From positions 372,001 through 436,000 of the forward strand of contig NZ_JBFAAI010000001.1 of NCBI RefSeq assembly GCF_040639655.1: a stretch of 64,000 nt of DNA. Direction: 5' to 3'. This document shows, piece after piece, positions 61,494 to 64,000 of this stretch. The translations under genes and the position numbers were made by a program. The notes under the pieces were generated by a model that was not told the DNA's origin, made no database searches, and saw only the letters and a program-made list of their open reading frames with translations. Every line of letters begins with the position of its first letter. Within the stretch, counting starts at the first letter, position 1. The stretch comes from Actinoplanes sp040639655 (GTDB lineage: Bacteria > Actinomycetota > Actinomycetes > Mycobacteriales > Micromonosporaceae).

Positions 61494-62791
61494 TGAGCCA
61501 GGCAGTTCTCGAGCCTGACGCCGCCTCCTCCCGCGGCATGGACCTGCTGCGATTCGCCACCGCCGGCAGCGTCGACGACGGCAAGTCCACCCTCATCGGC
61601 AGGCTGCTGTTCGACACCAAGACGATCTTTGAGGACCAGCTCGAGGCCGTCGAGAGCGCCAGCGCCTCCCGCGGCGACGAGTACACCAACCTCGCGCTGC
61701 TCACCGACGGCCTGCGTGCCGAACGGGAGCAGGGCATCACCATCGACGTGGCGTACCGGTACTTCGCGACGCCGCGGCGCAAGTTCATCATCGCCGACAC
61801 CCCGGGCCACATTCAGTACACCCGGAACATGGTGACCGGCGCGTCCACCGCCGACCTGGCGCTGATCCTGGTCGACGCCCGCAAGGGCCTGGTCGAGCAG
61901 TCGCGCCGGCACGCGTTCCTGACGAGCCTGCTGCGGGTGCCGCATCTGGTGCTGTGCATCAACAAGATGGACCTGGTCGACTGGGACAAGTCGGTCTACG
62001 ACAAGATCGCCGACGAGTTCACCTCGTTCGCCGCGAAGCTCGACGCCCCGGACCTGACGATCATCCCGATCTCCGCGCTGAACGGCGACAACATCGCCTC
62101 CCGCTCGGAGAACAGCCCGTGGTACGAGGGCCCGTCGCTCCTGCACCACCTGGAGCACGTGCACATCGCCAGCGACCGCAACCTGGTCGACGTGCGTTTC
62201 CCGGTGCAGTACGTGATCCGGCCGCAGTCCACCACGGTCACCGACTACCGTGGGTACGCCGGTCAGGTCGCCTCCGGCATCCTCAAGCCCGGTGACGACG
62301 TGATGGTCCTGCCGTCCGGCCTGACCAGCACCATCGCGGCGATCGAGACGGCCGACGGCCCGGTCGAAGAGGCGTTCCCGCCGATGTCGGTGACGGTCCG
62401 GCTGAACGACGAGATCGACATCTCGCGCGGTGACATGATCTGCCGTCCGCACAACGCGCCGGCCGCCGCGCAGGACATCGAGGCGATGATCTGCTGGATG
62501 GACGAGACGGCCCCGCTCCGGGTCGGCGGCAAGTACGCGATCAAGCACACGACCCGCAGCGCCCGCGCCGTGATCCGCGGCCTGCAGTACCGGCTCGACG
62601 TGAACACGCTGCACCGGGACGAGAGCGCCGGCGACCTCAAGCTCAACGAGATCGGCCGGGTCAAGCTCCGCACGACCGTGCCGCTGCTCGCCGACGAGTA
62701 CCGGCGTAACCGCACCACCGGCGGCTTCATCCTGATCGATGAGGGCTCCAACCGGACGGTCGGCGCCGGGATCATCATCGAGGCGCGCTGA
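61493..62791 (+). CDS. cysN: Sulfate adenylyltransferase subunit 1 (GTPase)
   Basis: The 432-residue elongation-factor-like GTPase has the P-loop AGSVDDGKST (about 24-33), DTPGH and NKMD motifs, then beta-barrel domains II and III. It drives APS formation with CysD. No APS kinase (CysC) domain is fused, unlike the CysNC of some mycobacteria, so the kinase and reductase must be elsewhere. Start overlaps cysD (TGATG). Its 3' end overlaps the next gene's end by 17 bp on the other strand. Confidence 0.96.
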   Translation: MSQAVLEPDAASSRGMDLLRFATAGSVDDGKSTLIGRLLFDTKTIFEDQLEAVESASASRGDEYTNLALLTDGLRAEREQGITIDVAYRYFATPRRKFIIADTPGHIQYTRNMVTGASTADLALILVDARKGLVEQSRRHAFLTSLLRVPHLVLCINKMDLVDWDKSVYDKIADEFTSFAAKLDAPDLTIIPISALNGDNIASRSENSPWYEGPSLLHHLEHVHIASDRNLVDVRFPVQYVIRPQSTTVTDYRGYAGQVASGILKPGDDVMVLPSGLTSTIAAIETADGPVEEAFPPMSVTVRLNDEIDISRGDMICRPHNAPAAAQDIEAMICWMDETAPLRVGGKYAIKHTTRSARAVIRGLQYRLDVNTLHRDESAGDLKLNEIGRVKLRTTVPLLADEYRRNRTTGGFILIDEGSNRTVGAGIIIEAR

Positions 62792-63593
62792 CCCGTTCGC
62801 CGCATCTGATCGTCGCCCAGACGACCTTGCCCGTCTCGGTCGGTACGGCACCCCACTGGGCGGCGATCTCGTGCACCGTCCGCAGCCCGCGGCCCCGCTC
62901 GTCGAGCGGCAGGTCCGGGCGCGGGCGGGACACCGGCACCACCCGCGGCAGGCGGGGGTCGCCGTCGGCCACCGACAGGTGCAGCCCGGAGCCGCGGCGG
63001 TGCACGGCCACCCGGATCTCCGTGCCGGTGTGCTCGAGCGCGTTGGTCACCAGTTCCGACATGACCAGCCGGCTCCGGTGCAGCAGATGGACCAGCCCCC
63101 AGGCCAGGCAGGCATCGCTGACCAGGTTGCGGGCCAGGCTCGGCGCCTCCGGATCGGGCCGCAGCGTCGCGCTCAGCCGCTGGTCGCCGGGGATCCGCCC
63201 GGCCAGCGCCACCCGGGCCTGCCGCACCTTGGCGTAGACCGGCAGGTATCGGCCGGTGCCCAGCCCCTGCATGCGGTCGGCGAGCGGCAGGTCGGGTGGC
63301 ACGCACAGGGCCAGGTGGACCGGCGGTTCCAGGCCGGCGGCGACCTGCCGGGCGGTCGTCCAGACGGGCGCGCTCTCGCTGTGCGGATCGTGCAGCGCGG
63401 ACAGGTCCACGATGAGACCGTCCGGCTGCCCGGTGAAGCAGCGCCGGAGGGTCACGGACACGTCGAGGCACAGCTGGGCATCCCACGGCCCGCGGACCGT
63501 GAGCAGTGGGACGGACATGTCTTCGGCGTCGTCGACGCTGACGCCGGAACCTCGCGCGGTGTCATCGTGAAGATACGGTGGGCTAACCCCCAT
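62775..63593 (-). CDS. STAS-like / RsbW-like ATP-binding regulator
   Basis: The protein is about 272 residues. The N-terminal half (about 28-110) resembles a STAS (anti-anti-sigma) domain, with LIVDLSALHDPHSES. The C-terminal half is a HATPase_c_2 domain with SELVTNALEHTGTEIRV (N-box) and DERGRGLRTVHEIAAQWG (G-box). RsbW-type proteins bind or phosphorylate anti-anti-sigma factors. The fusion suggests a self-contained regulator for sigma or signalling control. ATG at 63593 has a weak AGGG upstream; an internal ATG at 63518 is possible. Confidence 0.83.
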   Translation of the reverse strand: MGVSPPYLHDDTARGSGVSVDDAEDMSVPLLTVRGPWDAQLCLDVSVTLRRCFTGQPDGLIVDLSALHDPHSESAPVWTTARQVAAGLEPPVHLALCVPPDLPLADRMQGLGTGRYLPVYAKVRQARVALAGRIPGDQRLSATLRPDPEAPSLARNLVSDACLAWGLVHLLHRSRLVMSELVTNALEHTGTEIRVAVHRRGSGLHLSVADGDPRLPRVVPVSRPRPDLPLDERGRGLRTVHEIAAQWGAVPTETGKVVWATIRCGERVSAPR

Positions 63594-63697
63594 GCAGGAC
63601 ACCCTAGCCGCGGGTCCGCCCGGCAGGCCCCTGGTCTCGCTCCTGCGGGTGATCAGCTGAACGGACGGTTCCGTACCCCATGTGGGGGTGGTCCGGC

Positions 63698-63889
63698 TCA
63701 GTCGTCGCTGGAGTTCGTCGCCTCCTCGAGCGTCCGGGTGAGGGGTGCGGTGAGATCGTCGGCGGGCACCGCGATGTCCTCGCCGAAGGTGTTGCGATCC
63801 TGATCCGGGCGCGGTTCCGGGCCGGTGGCGTCTCCGGCGAAGCCGAACTCGTTGGGCTCGTTCTGCTGTGGGTGCTGTCCGGTCGTCAT
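63698..63889 (-). CDS. Small acidic protein (63 residues)
   Basis: The peptide contains QQNEPNEFGFAGD and ends in TLEEATNSSDD. It is acidic and hydrophilic, with no membrane segment, and is probably disordered. Function unknown. ATG at 63889 is likely; two further in-frame ATGs upstream (63907, 63901) are less likely. Confidence 0.55.
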   Translation of the reverse strand: MTTGQHPQQNEPNEFGFAGDATGPEPRPDQDRNTFGEDIAVPADDLTAPLTRTLEEATNSSDD

Positions 63890-63925
63890 GGAACCGGGCA
63901 TACCCACAGCAGAACGCTCGAAGCG

Positions 63926-64000
63926 TCAGATCCGGGTCGCGCCCGGTCCGGCGGTCGCCACCCAGCTCGTGGGGGCGGTGAAACCCCGCTTGTCGTACGC
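63926..64000 (-). CDS. 3' end of an unidentified gene (cut by window edge)
   Basis: Only the last 24 codons and the TGA at 63926-63928 are inside. They encode the C-terminus AYDKRGFTAPTSWVATAGPG plus four residues. The frame has high third-position GC and lies upstream of, and on the same strand as, the small acidic protein gene. Family cannot be told. Confidence 0.5.
   Translation of the reverse strand, partial: AYDKRGFTAPTSWVATAGPGATRI

Overview
The window is high-GC (about 70%), densely packed DNA from an actinobacterium. Gene order, the many leaderless starts, the proline-rich membrane proteins and the protein sequences point to a Micromonosporaceae member, most likely Actinoplanes or a close relative. 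It is ordinary chromosome: there is no rRNA, integrase, transposase, CRISPR array or biosynthetic gene cluster. From memory, much of the gene content follows the order of Mycobacterium tuberculosis: mrp / DUF1003 / MgtE-N (compare Rv1229c-Rv1232c), then ruc / 5-FCL / galU / glp / rimJ / glpR (Rv0991c-Rv0996), pmt / rsmI / metG / tatD / rsmA / ispE (Rv1002c-Rv1011), TetR / glmU / prs / rplY / pth (Rv1019-Rv1014c), and cysD-cysN.

Layout. 1-11 kb: the 5' part of an Mrp Fe-S carrier ATPase, a DUF1003 / MgtE-N pair, PhzF, a HAD hydrolase, a DMT exporter, a lipoprotein, an SDR, a DUF4190 membrane protein, a CoA-binding protein, an intein-interrupted Rv2578c-type radical SAM protein with a LexA-type operator at its start, and a thioredoxin. 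11-21 kb: a structured 460-bp intergenic region, TrmH, DUF6758, a small membrane peptide with a PH-domain protein, PHP, MarC, a RecB-like Fe-S nuclease, MpaB, a Fur regulator and small membrane proteins. 21-28 kb: a Ruc-like zinc-ribbon chaperone, 5-FCL, a GAF-GGDEF diguanylate cyclase, then galU-glp-rimJ-glpR, where Glp and GlpR are cell-division proteins in related genera. 28-38 kb: tRNA-Ala, an mraY outside any visible division/cell-wall cluster, a cold-shock protein, a Na+/H+ antiporter, a GAF protein with a degenerate histidine-kinase core, a polysaccharide deacetylase-glycosyltransferase fusion, and a candidate structured RNA. 38-51 kb: pmt/rsmI, metG, a secreted PKD-like protein, an unknown protein, tatD, rsmA-ispE-ABC-F. 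51-64 kb: TetR, an HTH protein, tRNA-Gln, glmU, prs, rplY, pth, a polyprenyl glycosylphosphotransferase, cysQ-cysD-cysN, an RsbW-like ATPase and two small or partial genes.

Working together. Several genes serve the envelope: GalU and GlmU make UDP-sugars, MraY makes lipid I, Pmt glycosylates secreted proteins, and the deacetylase-glycosyltransferase and the glycosylphosphotransferase make surface polysaccharide. Glp and GlpR tie this to division. Others serve translation (metG, rsmA, rsmI, pth, rplY, TrmH, ABC-F, two tRNAs). CysD/CysN/CysQ form a sulfate-activation unit.

Best leads: the intein placed on the third Fe-S cysteine of an SOS-controlled radical SAM enzyme; the pseudo-histidine kinase; the isolated mraY; and two unannotated intergenic regions rich in inverted repeats (11281-11417 and 37836-37990). 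I found no operon that is clearly a wholly undescribed system.
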